From Pseudomonas eucalypticola (GTDB lineage Bacteria > Pseudomonadota > Gammaproteobacteria > Pseudomonadales > Pseudomonadaceae): a stretch of 64,000 bases of DNA. Below the pieces are notes generated by a model. The model was not told the DNA's origin. It was given only the letters and a program-made list of their open reading frames with translations, and did no database searches. Location: contig NZ_CP056030.1 in the NCBI RefSeq assembly GCF_013374995.1, forward strand, positions 1,024,501 through 1,088,500, read 5' to 3'. Of the stretch, positions 44,334-53,495 are shown piece by piece. The position numbers and the translations under genes were made by a program. Position 1 is the stretch's first letter. Each line of letters starts with the position of its first letter.

Positions 44334-45308
44334 TCAACCCTTGAAGGTCTGCGGGTTCACCAGGTCCTGTGGGCGCTGGCCTTTCAAGGCCGCGGTCAGG
44401 TTGCTGATGGCGCGGTTGGCCATGGCTTCGCGGGTTTCCGAGGTGGCCGAACCGATGTGCGGCAGGGTCACCGCATTCTTGAGTTGGAACAGCGGCGATT
44501 CGGCCAGGGGTTCCTTTTCGTAGACGTCCAGGCCGGCACCGCGGAGAGTGCCGTTCTGCAGCGCTTCGATCAGCGCCGGTTCGTCCACGATCGGCCCGCG
44601 GGCGATGTTCACCAGGATGGCCGACGGCTTCATCAGCGCCAGCTCGCGGCGGCTGATCAGGTGCTTGGTCTTCTCGCTCAATGGCACTACCAGGCAGACG
44701 AAGTCAGCTTCGGCCAGCAACTGGTCCAGGCTGCGGAACTGCGCGCCCAGTTCCTGTTCCAGGGCCGGCTTGCGGCTGTTGCCGCTGTACAGGATGGGCA
44801 TGTTGAAGCCCAGGCGCCCACGGCGCGCAATGGCCGCGCCAATGTTGCCCATGCCGACGATACCCAGGGTCTTGCCGTACACGTCGGTACCGAAGTGGGA
44901 GGGGGCGATGGTGGCTTTCCACTCTCCGGCCTTGGTCCAGGCGTCCAGCTCGGCGACCCGGCGGGCGCTGCTCATGATCAGCGAAAAGCCCAGGTCGGCG
45001 GTGCTTTCGGTGAGCACGTCGGGGGTGTTGGTGAGCATGATGCCGCGTTCGTTGAAGTAGGCCACGTCGTAGTTGTCGTAGCCCACCGATACGCTGGACA
45101 CCACTTCCAGGTTCGCCGCGTTGGCCAGTTGCCTGGCGCCCAAGGGGCGACCGGCGCCGATCAGGCCGTGGGCATTGGGCAAGGCTTCATCGAACTGGGC
45201 GGCGATGTCGCCCTTTTTCGGATCAGGCACGATCACGTCGAAGTCCTGCTCCAGGCGCTCGACCATGGGTGGGGTGATGCGGCTGAAGGCCAGTACGGTC
45301 TTTTTCAT
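44334..45308 (-). CDS. ghrB: D-glycerate/hydroxypyruvate/2-ketogluconate reductase
   Basis: A 324-residue D-2-hydroxyacid dehydrogenase of the GhrB type, which reduces glyoxylate, hydroxypyruvate or 2-ketogluconate. The NAD(P) motif GIVGMGNIGAAIARRG, NIARGPIVDEPAL with the catalytic Arg, and the LPHIGSATSETREAMA His motif are intact. It is the second such enzyme in this window and closer to the GhrB group than the one at 758-1723. It stands alone and is followed by a short repeat region. Confidence 0.87.
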   Translation of the reverse strand: MKKTVLAFSRITPPMVERLEQDFDVIVPDPKKGDIAAQFDEALPNAHGLIGAGRPLGARQLANAANLEVVSSVSVGYDNYDVAYFNERGIMLTNTPDVLTESTADLGFSLIMSSARRVAELDAWTKAGEWKATIAPSHFGTDVYGKTLGIVGMGNIGAAIARRGRLGFNMPILYSGNSRKPALEQELGAQFRSLDQLLAEADFVCLVVPLSEKTKHLISRRELALMKPSAILVNIARGPIVDEPALIEALQNGTLRGAGLDVYEKEPLAESPLFQLKNAVTLPHIGSATSETREAMANRAISNLTAALKGQRPQDLVNPQTFKG

Positions 45309-45345
45309 TGGACTTGTTCTCCTGAGGGCAGCGTTTAAGCGACAG

Positions 45346-45391
45346 GCTGCAAGCTACAAGCTTCAAGTGGCGAGTCGCAAGACCCCACTTG
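45346..45391. repeat. Short intergenic repeat with CTGCAAGCTACAAG pattern
   Basis: The gap before ghrB carries CTGCAAGCTACAAGCTTCAAG, the kind of near-repeated AAGCTxCAAG sequence that recurs in Pseudomonas intergenic DNA. Next to it CAAGTGG (45364-45370) pairs with CCACTTG (45385-45391). It is not gene-like. Confidence 0.45.
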
Positions 45392-45436
45392 CAATGCAAT
45401 CAGCGTGAAGCTCGAAACCTGGCGCCTGGGGCTGCC

Positions 45437-46384
45437 TCACAGGGCCATGTTCAGTTCATGGATCTTCAGGTCCGCCTCATGGGCCGCCAGAATGTCCGGC
45501 AACGACCCGCGCAGGTATTCCACCCAGGTCTTGATCTTGGCATCCAGGTACTGGCGCGACGGGTAGATGGCGTACAGGTTCAGCTCCTGCAACCGGTAGT
45601 CGGGCAACATGCGCACCAGGGTGCCGTTACGCAGGCCATCGATGGCCGCGTAGATCGGCAACACGCCCACGCCCATGCCGCTGATGATCGCGCTTTTCAT
45701 GGCGTCGGCGGAATTGACCTGGAAGGGTGCGTTGCTGATGTTGACCATCTCCTGCCCTTCGGGCCCGTCGAACAGCCATTTTTCCAGTTGCACCACGGGG
45801 CTGATCAAGCGCAGGCAGGCATGGGCCATCAGGTCGCTGGGCTTGCGCGCGGCGCCGTGGGCCTTCACGTACTCGGGTGAGGCGCAGACGATGCTGTAGG
45901 TGATGCCCAGGCGCTGGGACACGAAACCCGAGTCCGGCAGCTCGCTGGCCAGCACGATGGACACGTCATAGCCTTCATCCAGCAGGTCGGGCACGCGGTT
46001 CGCCAGTGTGAGGTCGAAGGTCACGTCCGGGTGCGTCTTGCGGTAACGGGCGATGGCGTCGATGACGAAGTGCATGCCGATGCCGGTCATGGTGTGCACT
46101 TTCAACTGCCCGGCCGGACGGGCGTGGGCGTCGCTGGCCTCGGCCTCGGCCTCTTCGACGTAGGCCAGGATCTGCTCGCAGCGCATCAGGTAGCGCTTGC
46201 CCGCTTCGGTCAGGGCAATGCGTCGGGTGGTGCGGTTGAGCAGGCGGGTTTGCAGGTGCGCTTCAAGGTTGGAAACCGCCCGCGAGACGTTCGCGGTGGT
46301 GGTATCGAGCTGCACGGCGGCGGCAGTGAAACTGCCCGCTTCGGCCACGCAACTGAAAGCACGCATGTTTTGCAGGGTGTCCAT
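45437..46384 (-). CDS. LysR-family transcriptional regulator
   Basis: A 315-residue LysR-type regulator. The N-terminal winged helix (residues 1-60, AFSCVAEAGSFTAAAVQLDTTTANVSRAVSNLE) and the C-terminal substrate-binding domain (about residues 90-300) are intact. The sequence is near AaeR/QscR-type regulators in general shape. It is divergent from the NodT-FUSC-DUF1656-HlyD operon, so it most likely controls that efflux system; in E. coli AaeR has that role for hydroxybenzoate efflux. An inverted repeat lies upstream. Confidence 0.9.
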   Translation of the reverse strand: MDTLQNMRAFSCVAEAGSFTAAAVQLDTTTANVSRAVSNLEAHLQTRLLNRTTRRIALTEAGKRYLMRCEQILAYVEEAEAEASDAHARPAGQLKVHTMTGIGMHFVIDAIARYRKTHPDVTFDLTLANRVPDLLDEGYDVSIVLASELPDSGFVSQRLGITYSIVCASPEYVKAHGAARKPSDLMAHACLRLISPVVQLEKWLFDGPEGQEMVNISNAPFQVNSADAMKSAIISGMGVGVLPIYAAIDGLRNGTLVRMLPDYRLQELNLYAIYPSRQYLDAKIKTWVEYLRGSLPDILAAHEADLKIHELNMAL

Positions 46385-46408
46385 GGGTCACTCTCTAAAT
46401 AGACGGCA

Positions 46409-46431
46409 AATTGTCGCATGAAGTAACAATT
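46409..46431. promoter_or_regulatory. LysR-type operator candidate (AATTGT-N11-ACAATT)
   Basis: AATTGT (46409-46414) and ACAATT (46426-46431) are separated by 11 bases. A direct copy of AATTGTCG follows at 46428-46435, 19 bases after the first. It lies 24 bases before the LysR start and about 140 bases before the efflux operon, the usual place for a LysR binding site. Confidence 0.6.
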
Positions 46432-46571
46432 GTCGTCTCGCGGCTTTACACCGATTATCGCTTTTTCCGTAACAAAGAATCGCACGAATACCCGCTTATC
46501 GGCACCCGTTTCACCCCCTAGAATCGGCGCCTCAAGGTAATCCCCTCTCTTTCAGTCAGGAATTAGCAGCT

Positions 46572-48083
46572 GTGCCGCGTCGCCTATTTGCAAAGCTGAA
46601 TGCTTTCAGCGTTTTGGCCTTAACTTTGACCATCAGCGGCTGCATCGGTACCGGAGGCATTGCCCCACAGGGCAAGGCCCTGTCTGCCAACACCCTGGCC
46701 ACCGACGAGGCCATCCAGGCCGCCGCCAAGGACGCCCATTGGCCAGCCAGCCAATGGTGGCGCGCCTATGGTGACGCGCAATTGAACCAGTGGGTGGACC
46801 TGGCGCTGCAAGGCAGCCCGACCCTGGCCATGGCCGCCGCGCGCGTGCGTCAGGCCAAGGCAGCCGCGGGCGTAGCCGAATCGGCTGAATCGCTGCAGGT
46901 CAATGGCAAGGGCTCGATGACCCGGCACAAGTGGCCGACGGATAATTTCTATGGCCCGGGCGAGCTCAGCGGCGTGACCGACTGGGACAACAGCGCCGGG
47001 CTCGGCCTGAGCTATTCCCTGGACCTGTGGGGCCGCGAAAGCAACGCCACCGAACAGGCCGTGGACATGGCCCACATGGGGGTGGCCCAGGCGCGGCAGG
47101 CCCAATTGGAACTGACCAACAACATCGTCAAGGTGTACATCCAGTTGTCCCTGCATTTCGCCCAGCGCGACATCGCCGAGGCCACCCTTGCCCAACAGGA
47201 GCAGATCCTGCAACTGGCCGAGAAACGCCTGGCCCATGGCATCGGTACCCAGTTCGAGGTCAGCCAGGCGCAGACGCCGCTGCCCGAAACCCACCGGCAG
47301 ATCGACGCGCTGGATGAAGAGATCGCCCTGAGCCGCAACCAGCTGGCCGCCCTGGCCGGCAAAGGCCCCGGCGAGGGCGCGCGCCTGCAACGGCCGAGCC
47401 TGGCCCTGGCGGCACCGCTGAAGTTGCCGTCGGCTCTGCCGGCCGACTTGCTGGGCCAGCGTCCTGACGTGGTCGCCAGCCGTTGGCAGGTGGCCGCCCA
47501 GGCCCGCGGCATCGACGTGGCCCACGCCGGCTTCTACCCCAATGTCGATCTCACGGCCAGCTTGGGCTACATGGCCACCGGCGGGACGATGCTCGGCTTT
47601 CTCAATGCCTCCAAGCTTAGCTACACCGCAGGCCCGGCCGTCAGCCTGCCGATTTTCGACGGTGGCCGCCTGCGCAGCCAGTTGGGTGAGGCTTCGGCCG
47701 GCTACGACATCGCCGTGGCACATTACAACCAGACCCTGGTCGAAGCGCTGAAAAGCATTTCCGACCAGTTGATCCGCCGCGAGTCCATGGACAAGCAGCA
47801 GGCGTTCGCCGCCCAGTCCGTGGCCTCGGCGCAGAAAACCTATGACATTGCCCAGGTAGCCTTCCAGCGTGGCCTCACGGACTTTCTCAACGTGCTCAAC
47901 GCCCAGACCCAGCTGTTCCACCAGCAGGAAATCCAGCAGCAGGTACAGGCCGCGCGCCTGACCGCTCAAGCTGAGCTGGTGACCGCCCTGGGCGGTGGCC
48001 TGGGTGCCGGCAATGACGTGCCGACCGAGCAGCAGACCGTGGCGCCGAAAACCCCGGCGGCCCTGGCCATCCTCAACCACTGA
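46572..48083 (+). CDS. Outer-membrane efflux lipoprotein (NodT/OprM family)
   Basis: A 503-residue outer-membrane factor. The GTG start at 46572 follows AGGA; residues 1-24 form a lipoprotein signal ending SGC. The two repeated TolC-like domains are visible (AARVRQAKAAAGVAES and the later AQARGIDVAHAGFYPNVDL, plus the QRPDVVASRWQ motif in the form GQRPDVVASRWQVAA). It is the first gene of the operon and provides the outer-membrane channel for the FUSC/HlyD pair. No RND pump gene is present. Confidence 0.9.
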   Translation: MPRRLFAKLNAFSVLALTLTISGCIGTGGIAPQGKALSANTLATDEAIQAAAKDAHWPASQWWRAYGDAQLNQWVDLALQGSPTLAMAAARVRQAKAAAGVAESAESLQVNGKGSMTRHKWPTDNFYGPGELSGVTDWDNSAGLGLSYSLDLWGRESNATEQAVDMAHMGVAQARQAQLELTNNIVKVYIQLSLHFAQRDIAEATLAQQEQILQLAEKRLAHGIGTQFEVSQAQTPLPETHRQIDALDEEIALSRNQLAALAGKGPGEGARLQRPSLALAAPLKLPSALPADLLGQRPDVVASRWQVAAQARGIDVAHAGFYPNVDLTASLGYMATGGTMLGFLNASKLSYTAGPAVSLPIFDGGRLRSQLGEASAGYDIAVAHYNQTLVEALKSISDQLIRRESMDKQQAFAAQSVASAQKTYDIAQVAFQRGLTDFLNVLNAQTQLFHQQEIQQQVQAARLTAQAELVTALGGGLGAGNDVPTEQQTVAPKTPAALAILNH

Positions 48084-48093
48084 CGGACCGAAC

Positions 48094-50274
48094 ATGACTT
48101 CTCTGTCTGCACCGTTGCGCCGCCTCGGTGAATTGCAGTGGCGCCGTGGCCTCTTCGAATGGGCGCGCAGCGACGGCGTCACCTGGGTCTACATCTTCAA
48201 GACCCTGTTGGCCGCGTTCGTGACCCTGTGGTTGGCGATGCGCCTGGAATTGCCGCAACCGCGCACCGCGATGATCACCGTGTTCATCGTCATGCAACTG
48301 CAAAGCGGCCACGTGTTCGCCAAGAGCTTCTACCGGTTCCTGGGCACCATTGCCGGGTCGGTGGTGACCGTGGCGCTGATCGCGCTGTTCGCCCAGAACA
48401 CCGTGCTGTTCCTGCCCAGCCTGATGATCTGGTTTGGCATCTGTTCGGCCGGCGCGGTACGCCATCGCAATTTCAAGGGCTATGGCTTTGTGCTGGCCGG
48501 CTACACCGCGGCCTTCATCGGCCTGCCGGCCCTGGCGCACCCGGAAGGGGCGTTCATGGCCGCCATGTGGCGGGTGCTGGAAATTTCCCTGGGCTTGATC
48601 GTTTCCACCGCCGTCAGCGCGGCGGTCCTGCCGCAGTCAGCCAGTGCGTCGATGCGCAATGCGCTGTATCAGCGCTTTGGCGTGTTCGCCGGTTTCGTCG
48701 CCAGTGGCCTGCGCGGCGATAGCCAGCGCGAGGCGTTCGAGAGCACGAACGTGCGCTTCATCTCCGAGGCCGTGGGCCTGGAAAGCCTGCGCGGCGTGGT
48801 GGCCTTCGAAGACCCGCACATGCGTCGGCGCAGTGGCCGTGTCAGCCGCCTGAACAGTGAGTTCATGGCTATCACCACGCGCTTCAACGCCCTGCACCAG
48901 TTGCTCGAACGCATCCGCGCCCGCGGCCACGCCGAGGTGGTCACTGCCATCGAGCCTGGCTTGCAGGCACTGGCCACGTTGCTGGACGGCTATGCCGGCC
49001 GTGCGCTCACCGATGCCGACGCCAAGCAACTGGCCGAGCAGATGGCGCTGTACAAGGAGGAACTGCCCTCCCATGTGCGCCGGTTGCGGGCAATCTTCGT
49101 GGAGAGCGCCCCCAGCGAAGACGATCTGCTGGATTTCCACACGGCCTATGAGCTGCTGTACCGCTTTGTCGATGAGCTGCTCAGTTACGCTCAGACCCAC
49201 GCCTCGTTGGCCGACCATAGCCACGTCAGGGAAAAGTGGGACGAACCGTTCATGCCCCAGACCAGCTGGTGGGTGTCGGCCGCCGCTGCCTTGCGCGCGA
49301 TGTCGGTACTGGGCCTGCTGGGCAGCTACTGGGTCGCCACCGCCTGGCCCAGCGGCGCCACCATGACCCTGGTGGCCGCGGCCACGGTGGGCCTGTCGGC
49401 GGCAGCGCCAAACCCCAAGCGCATGTCGTTCCAGATGGCCTGCGGGACCATGCTGGGCGCGGTAGTGGGGTTTGCCGAAACCTTTTTCGTGTTCCCGTGG
49501 ATCGACGGTTTTCCGCTGCTGTGCATGGTGCTGGCCCCGGTGATCGTCTTCGGTGCTTTCCTGGCCTCCCGGCCCCAGTGGGCGGGTTACGGCCTGGGCC
49601 TGCTGATTTTCTTCAGTATCGGTTCGGTGCCTGACAACGTCACGGTGTACAACGCCTACGCCTTCATCAACGACTACATCGGCATGATCCTGGGCATGCT
49701 AGCCTGCGCCGCCGCAGGCGCCATCATCCTGCCGCCCAACAGCCGCTGGCTGTGGAGCCGCCTGGAGCACAACCTGCGTGAGCAGGTGGTGTTCGCCATC
49801 AGCGGCAAATTGCGAGGCCTGGGCTCGGCGTTCGAAAGCCGCACCCGTGACGTGCTCAACCAGGCCTATGGCCTGGCGGCGGGCAAGCCCGAAGTGCAGC
49901 GCAACCTGCTGCGCTGGATGTTCGTGGTGCTGGAAGTGGGCCATGCCATCATCGAGCTGCGCCGCGAACAGGCCATTCTGCCCGTGCACCCGGCCTATGC
50001 CGAATCGCAGCCGTGGCGCCAGGCCATCCGGGTGATGGGCCGTTCGCTGATCCGCCTGTTCATCCAGCCCAGCCGCGCCAACCTCGAGCGCAGCCTGGCC
50101 GCGGTAGATCAGGCCATTTATTGCGTGCGCGACACCGACGAGCCGTTCGCCCGCCACTTCGATACCTCGGCGCTGCGCCGGGTGCAGAGCTACCTGCACT
50201 TCATCCGCAGCAGCCTGCTGGACCCGCAATCACCGCTCGCCGAGCTGGCGCCGCCGCGCCCGCCCAAGGACTGA
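48094..50274 (+). CDS. FUSC family (aromatic acid exporter) inner-membrane protein
   Basis: A 726-residue inner-membrane transporter of the FUSC/AaeB family. Two sets of hydrophobic helices (about residues 25-175 and 390-545) flank a long cytoplasmic middle region, and a soluble domain closes it. It works with the membrane-fusion gene and outer-membrane factor to export aromatic carboxylic acids or drugs. Start at 48094 lies 11 bases after the previous gene. The length is normal for the family. The substrate is not known. Confidence 0.88.
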   Translation: MTSLSAPLRRLGELQWRRGLFEWARSDGVTWVYIFKTLLAAFVTLWLAMRLELPQPRTAMITVFIVMQLQSGHVFAKSFYRFLGTIAGSVVTVALIALFAQNTVLFLPSLMIWFGICSAGAVRHRNFKGYGFVLAGYTAAFIGLPALAHPEGAFMAAMWRVLEISLGLIVSTAVSAAVLPQSASASMRNALYQRFGVFAGFVASGLRGDSQREAFESTNVRFISEAVGLESLRGVVAFEDPHMRRRSGRVSRLNSEFMAITTRFNALHQLLERIRARGHAEVVTAIEPGLQALATLLDGYAGRALTDADAKQLAEQMALYKEELPSHVRRLRAIFVESAPSEDDLLDFHTAYELLYRFVDELLSYAQTHASLADHSHVREKWDEPFMPQTSWWVSAAAALRAMSVLGLLGSYWVATAWPSGATMTLVAAATVGLSAAAPNPKRMSFQMACGTMLGAVVGFAETFFVFPWIDGFPLLCMVLAPVIVFGAFLASRPQWAGYGLGLLIFFSIGSVPDNVTVYNAYAFINDYIGMILGMLACAAAGAIILPPNSRWLWSRLEHNLREQVVFAISGKLRGLGSAFESRTRDVLNQAYGLAAGKPEVQRNLLRWMFVVLEVGHAIIELRREQAILPVHPAYAESQPWRQAIRVMGRSLIRLFIQPSRANLERSLAAVDQAIYCVRDTDEPFARHFDTSALRRVQSYLHFIRSSLLDPQSPLAELAPPRPPKD

Positions 50275-50277
50275 CCC

Positions 50278-50478
50278 ATGCCGCGTGAAATAGCCTTTCA
50301 TGGTGTGTACATGCCCACCATGACCCTGATGTTCCTGATTGCCCTGGGCGTGGGCTGGGCCCTGGACCGCTTCATCAGCGGCCTGGACCTGTACCGCTTC
50401 TTCTGGCACCCGGCGCTGCTGCGCCTGAGCCTGTTCGTTTGCCTGTTCGGCGCCATGGCGCTGACCGTTTACCGTTGA
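50278..50478 (+). CDS. DUF1656 family small membrane protein
   Basis: A 66-residue DUF1656 protein with two hydrophobic helices (about residues 10-30 and 45-64). It lies three bases after the FUSC gene. The same order (FUSC, DUF1656, HlyD) occurs in the E. coli aaeBAX cluster, where AaeX is the homologue. Function is unknown. Confidence 0.88.
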   Translation: MPREIAFHGVYMPTMTLMFLIALGVGWALDRFISGLDLYRFFWHPALLRLSLFVCLFGAMALTVYR

Positions 50479-50488
50479 GACTGACTTG

Positions 50489-51358
50489 ATGAAAAAGTTT
50501 TTCAGCCTGATCGCCACCTTGCTGATCCTGGCCCTGGCCGTGTTCATCGGCCGCGAGCTGTGGGTGCACTACATGGAAACACCCTGGACCCGCGACGGCC
50601 GGGTGCGCGCCGACATCATCAACGTCGCCCCCGACGTGACCGGTTACGTGGTGGCCGTGCCGGTGCGTGACAACCAGTTGGTGAAAAAGGGCGACGTGCT
50701 GTTGCAGATCGACCCCGAGCACTACCAGATCGCCGTCAAGCAGGCCCAGGCCCTGGTTGCCTCGCGCAAGGCCACCTGGGAAATGCGCAAGGTCAACGCC
50801 AGCCGCCGGGCCGACATGGACAACCTGGTAGTGTCCAAGGAAAGCCGCGAAGACGCCGGCAACATCGCCAGCAGCGCCGAGGCCGACTACCAGCAGGCCG
50901 TGGCTGCCCTGGAGGCCGCGCAGTTGAACCTGTCGCGAACCAAAGTGCTGGCCACCGTTGACGGTTATGTCACCAACCTCAACGTCCACGTAGGCGATTA
51001 CGCCCGCACGGGGGAAGCGAAGATGGCGGTGGTCGACAAGCACTCGTTCTGGGTTTATGGGTTCTTCGAAGAGACCAAGCTGCCGAATGTGCACCTGGGC
51101 GACAAGGCTGATTTGCAGATGATGAGTGGCGAGGTCTTGAAGGGGCACGTCGAGAGTATTTCTCGCGGTATCTACGACCGGGACAACCCTGAAAGCCGTG
51201 AGCTGGTGGCGGACGTGAACCCGACGTTCAACTGGGTGAGGCTGGCGCAGCGGGTGCCGGTGCGGATTCATATTGATGAAGTGCCGGACGGGTTTTTGCT
51301 GGCGGCCGGGACGACGTGCACAGTGGTGGTCAAGCAGGGAACGGCTGGGGCTCTGTAA
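50489..51358 (+). CDS. HlyD-family periplasmic adaptor (AaeA-like)
   Basis: A 289-residue membrane-fusion protein. Residues 4-26 form a membrane anchor, followed by the lipoyl-like half RADIINVAPDVTGYVVAVPVRDNQLVKKGDVLLQID, a helical hairpin (about residues 80-150), the second lipoyl half and the beta-barrel domain. The best start is the ATG at 50489; an in-frame TTG is one codon upstream. It completes the NodT-FUSC-DUF1656-HlyD export operon. Confidence 0.9.
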   Translation: MKKFFSLIATLLILALAVFIGRELWVHYMETPWTRDGRVRADIINVAPDVTGYVVAVPVRDNQLVKKGDVLLQIDPEHYQIAVKQAQALVASRKATWEMRKVNASRRADMDNLVVSKESREDAGNIASSAEADYQQAVAALEAAQLNLSRTKVLATVDGYVTNLNVHVGDYARTGEAKMAVVDKHSFWVYGFFEETKLPNVHLGDKADLQMMSGEVLKGHVESISRGIYDRDNPESRELVADVNPTFNWVRLAQRVPVRIHIDEVPDGFLLAAGTTCTVVVKQGTAGAL

Positions 51359-51450
51359 GATTTCTCGACTTGGCAGCAGGTGTGGGATGACGACCCGCTG
51401 CCAGGTGAAGATGTTCTGGCGCCCTTGAGATCAGGCGTTCTCGAAATGCC

Positions 51451-51588
51451 TCAACTCATCGAGAAGCGGGCTTCGCGCCTCAGCACATCTGCTACCCACT
51501 GGTTGATGCTCTTGTGGGCCAATTCGGCTTCGACCGCCACGCTTGCATGGAGACCAAGCTCCAGGCGCAAGCTCAATTTTCCGGAATA
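51451..51588 (-). pseudogene. Remnant of a HicB-like antitoxin (C-terminal domain only)
   Basis: Residues YSGKLSLRLELGLHASVA, then LAHKSINQWVADVLRREAR, match the Arc-like DNA-binding tail that ends HicB antitoxins. Upstream of it the same frame has no HicB N-terminal domain and no good start codon, and no HicA toxin gene is visible. The fragment therefore looks like the decayed end of an antitoxin gene. The rest of the 300-base gap between 51359 and 51659 shows nothing else gene-like. Confidence 0.6.
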
Positions 51589-51659
51589 GATCGCTGTTGT
51601 GGGAAAAATCTGAGATTTCCCCCTGTCCCCCACAAGCGTCAACAGGGCCTCTGGAACGT

Positions 51660-52472
51660 CTAGAGCACCCGATCCAACCCGAACCTGCGCTTCAACACCC
51701 CCTCCAGAACCCCCGCGGGTACCCACCGCGCCAGCCACGGCAACGCCCGGCTGCCGTTGCCGATGCGCACTACCCGCGCCGGCGCGGGTTTTTCCACCGC
51801 CGCCAGCAACGCCTGGGCGAACTCCAGCGCCGGTGTCGGCCGGTTCTGCGAGGCCTTGGCCCGGGCGCGGATCTGCGCTGCGAGCGGCCACCACGGCGAG
51901 CCCTCGGCGATGACCTGCTCGGCCTCGCGGCTGGCGTTGTTGGCGAATTGAGTGTCGATGGCCCCCGGCTGAACTTCCATGACCCGCACCCCGAACGGCG
52001 CCAGTTCCATGCGCAGTGCTTCGCTCAGGCCATGCACCGCGGCCTTGGACGCGCAGTAGGCACCGGCGAACGGCGTGACCAGCACGCCGGAAACGCTACC
52101 GATGTTCACCACCAGGCCGCGGCTGGCCCGCAGGTGGGGGAACAGGGCGCGGGTGACGCCGACGATGGAAAACACGTTGGTTTCGAACTGCTGGCGGATG
52201 CCGGCCACGCCGCCGTCCAGCAGCGGGCCCATGGCGCCGTAGCCGGCGTTGTTGATCAGGATGTCCAGGTTCGGCAACTCGGCCGCCAGGGCGGCCGCGG
52301 CAGCTTCATCGTTGACGTCGAGCTGGCGGGCCTGGAAGCCTTCGGCGGCCAGGCGGTCTACGTCCTGCGGTCGCCGCGCGGTTGCCCAGACGCTGTGGCC
52401 AGCTTGCTGGAACGCCCGTGCGAGGGCGAGGCCGATGCCGCTGGAACAGCCGGTGATGAGGGTGACGGGCAT
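51660..52472 (-). CDS. SDR family oxidoreductase
   Basis: A 270-residue classical short-chain dehydrogenase. TGCSSGIGLALARAF binds the cofactor, NNAGYGAMG and the catalytic YCASKAAVHGL follow, and QPGAIDTQFANNA is the typical next segment. The start at 52472 has AAGGA well placed upstream, within the coding sequence of the thioredoxin-like gene. The substrate is not known; members include retinol-dehydrogenase-like and lipid reductases. Confidence 0.9.
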   Translation of the reverse strand: MPVTLITGCSSGIGLALARAFQQAGHSVWATARRPQDVDRLAAEGFQARQLDVNDEAAAAALAAELPNLDILINNAGYGAMGPLLDGGVAGIRQQFETNVFSIVGVTRALFPHLRASRGLVVNIGSVSGVLVTPFAGAYCASKAAVHGLSEALRMELAPFGVRVMEVQPGAIDTQFANNASREAEQVIAEGSPWWPLAAQIRARAKASQNRPTPALEFAQALLAAVEKPAPARVVRIGNGSRALPWLARWVPAGVLEGVLKRRFGLDRVL

Positions 52473-52855
52473 ACGGGGTCCTTGTTCTGCGAGTCCGGTG
52501 TGAGGTCAATCAGGGCGCAGTTTAGCTGTTCATCCTTGCCCCCTGTGATCAATAACCCGCGGCCATCGGCGTGCACCACGAATTGCGCCGGCACCCCGGT
52601 CACGCCCAGGGGCTGCCACAAGGCGCCATTGCCTTCGGTGGGCATGCTGAAAATGTCGACGTCCGGGTGCTGGCTGGCGATGGCCGTGAGGTGTTGTAGG
52701 CGCATGCTGCAGCTCGGGCAGCCAGCCGAGTGCAATAACAACAGGCGCCCCCGGCGTGCCGGGGCAAAGGCATATTCATTGGCGCCGGTCTGCTTGCCTT
52801 CGCCGAAATGTTCGACGAAGGCTGCAGCGTTTTCGAGCGGTTTGATGGCGTTCAT
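52358..52855 (-). CDS. Thioredoxin-like protein, 3' end overlapping the SDR gene
   Basis: A 165-residue protein with a thioredoxin fold: LLLLHSAGCPSCSMRLQHL carries a CxxC site (CPSC), and GVTGVPAQFVVHADGRGL contains the cis-proline. Residues after about 127 run through 115 bases of the downstream SDR gene in another frame and have a Ser/Pro-rich, non-conserved composition. The functional domain ends before that, so the tail is probably a read-on from a shifted or lost stop rather than a real module. Start at 52855. Confidence 0.65.
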   Translation of the reverse strand: MNAIKPLENAAAFVEHFGEGKQTGANEYAFAPARRGRLLLLHSAGCPSCSMRLQHLTAIASQHPDVDIFSMPTEGNGALWQPLGVTGVPAQFVVHADGRGLLITGGKDEQLNCALIDLTPDSQNKDPVCPSPSSPAVPAASASPSHGRSSKLATASGQPRGDRRT

Positions 52856-52943
52856 CTCGCTGTCCCCATGATGAATAACGTGACGAGCTATTCAACGCTG
52901 ATGGGGGCGCAACGCGAAACTGTAAGAACTGACAGGTACCCCG

Positions 52944-53408
52944 TCAGTTGGCAAAGCTGCCTTGCACCCGCTCGGCACGCCATTCCAGGGTCTGCGCGCG
53001 GTAGCCGGGGCGCAACGGCGGCACCGGCAGGCAGTCGGCCCATTCGGCACCGGGCTGCAACTGCCCTGGCCCTCGATAGCGCGGGGCGTCGTAGTCGTCC
53101 TGTACCAGGTTCACGCTGTCGCCAGGGGCGAAGGCCGCCAGGCGCCATTGCAGCTCCACCAGTGGCACGCTGTTGCCGTTCTTCATGCTCACCCGCACCG
53201 GCCGGTCGGCTGCGCACTGCTCGGTGTCGTACTGGAAGTGCAAGCCCATGCGCGCCAGCTGCGCCAGTTCGCGGTTGTCTTGCCACAGCACGCTGAGGCC
53301 GACCATGGCCAGGCCCGCCAGGGCGACCAGGGAAATGGGCAAGGCTTTTTTCGGGTAGCGCACCAGCAGGAACAGCCAGGCGATGATGAGGAGGGTGCCG
53401 ATTAGCAT
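52944..53408 (-). CDS. Small conserved membrane-anchored protein of unknown function
   Basis: A 154-residue protein with two N-terminal hydrophobic helices (residues 2-17 and 22-41) and a soluble remainder with several conserved Trp and Tyr residues (VELQWRLAAFAPGDS, DYDAPRYRGPGQL, QTLEWRAERVQG). Some databases loosely call such proteins multidrug transporters, but nothing here shows transport. I do not assign a function. It is upstream of the thioredoxin-like gene on the same strand. Confidence 0.65.
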   Translation of the reverse strand: MLIGTLLIIAWLFLLVRYPKKALPISLVALAGLAMVGLSVLWQDNRELAQLARMGLHFQYDTEQCAADRPVRVSMKNGNSVPLVELQWRLAAFAPGDSVNLVQDDYDAPRYRGPGQLQPGAEWADCLPVPPLRPGYRAQTLEWRAERVQGSFAN

Positions 53409-53495
53409 GGGGTGACCACAGGTGAATAGACAGGCCTGTCATCCTACCCTGTGACAGCACGGCTTGTGTAGGCGAACCCAGAGCCGGCGCCCATG

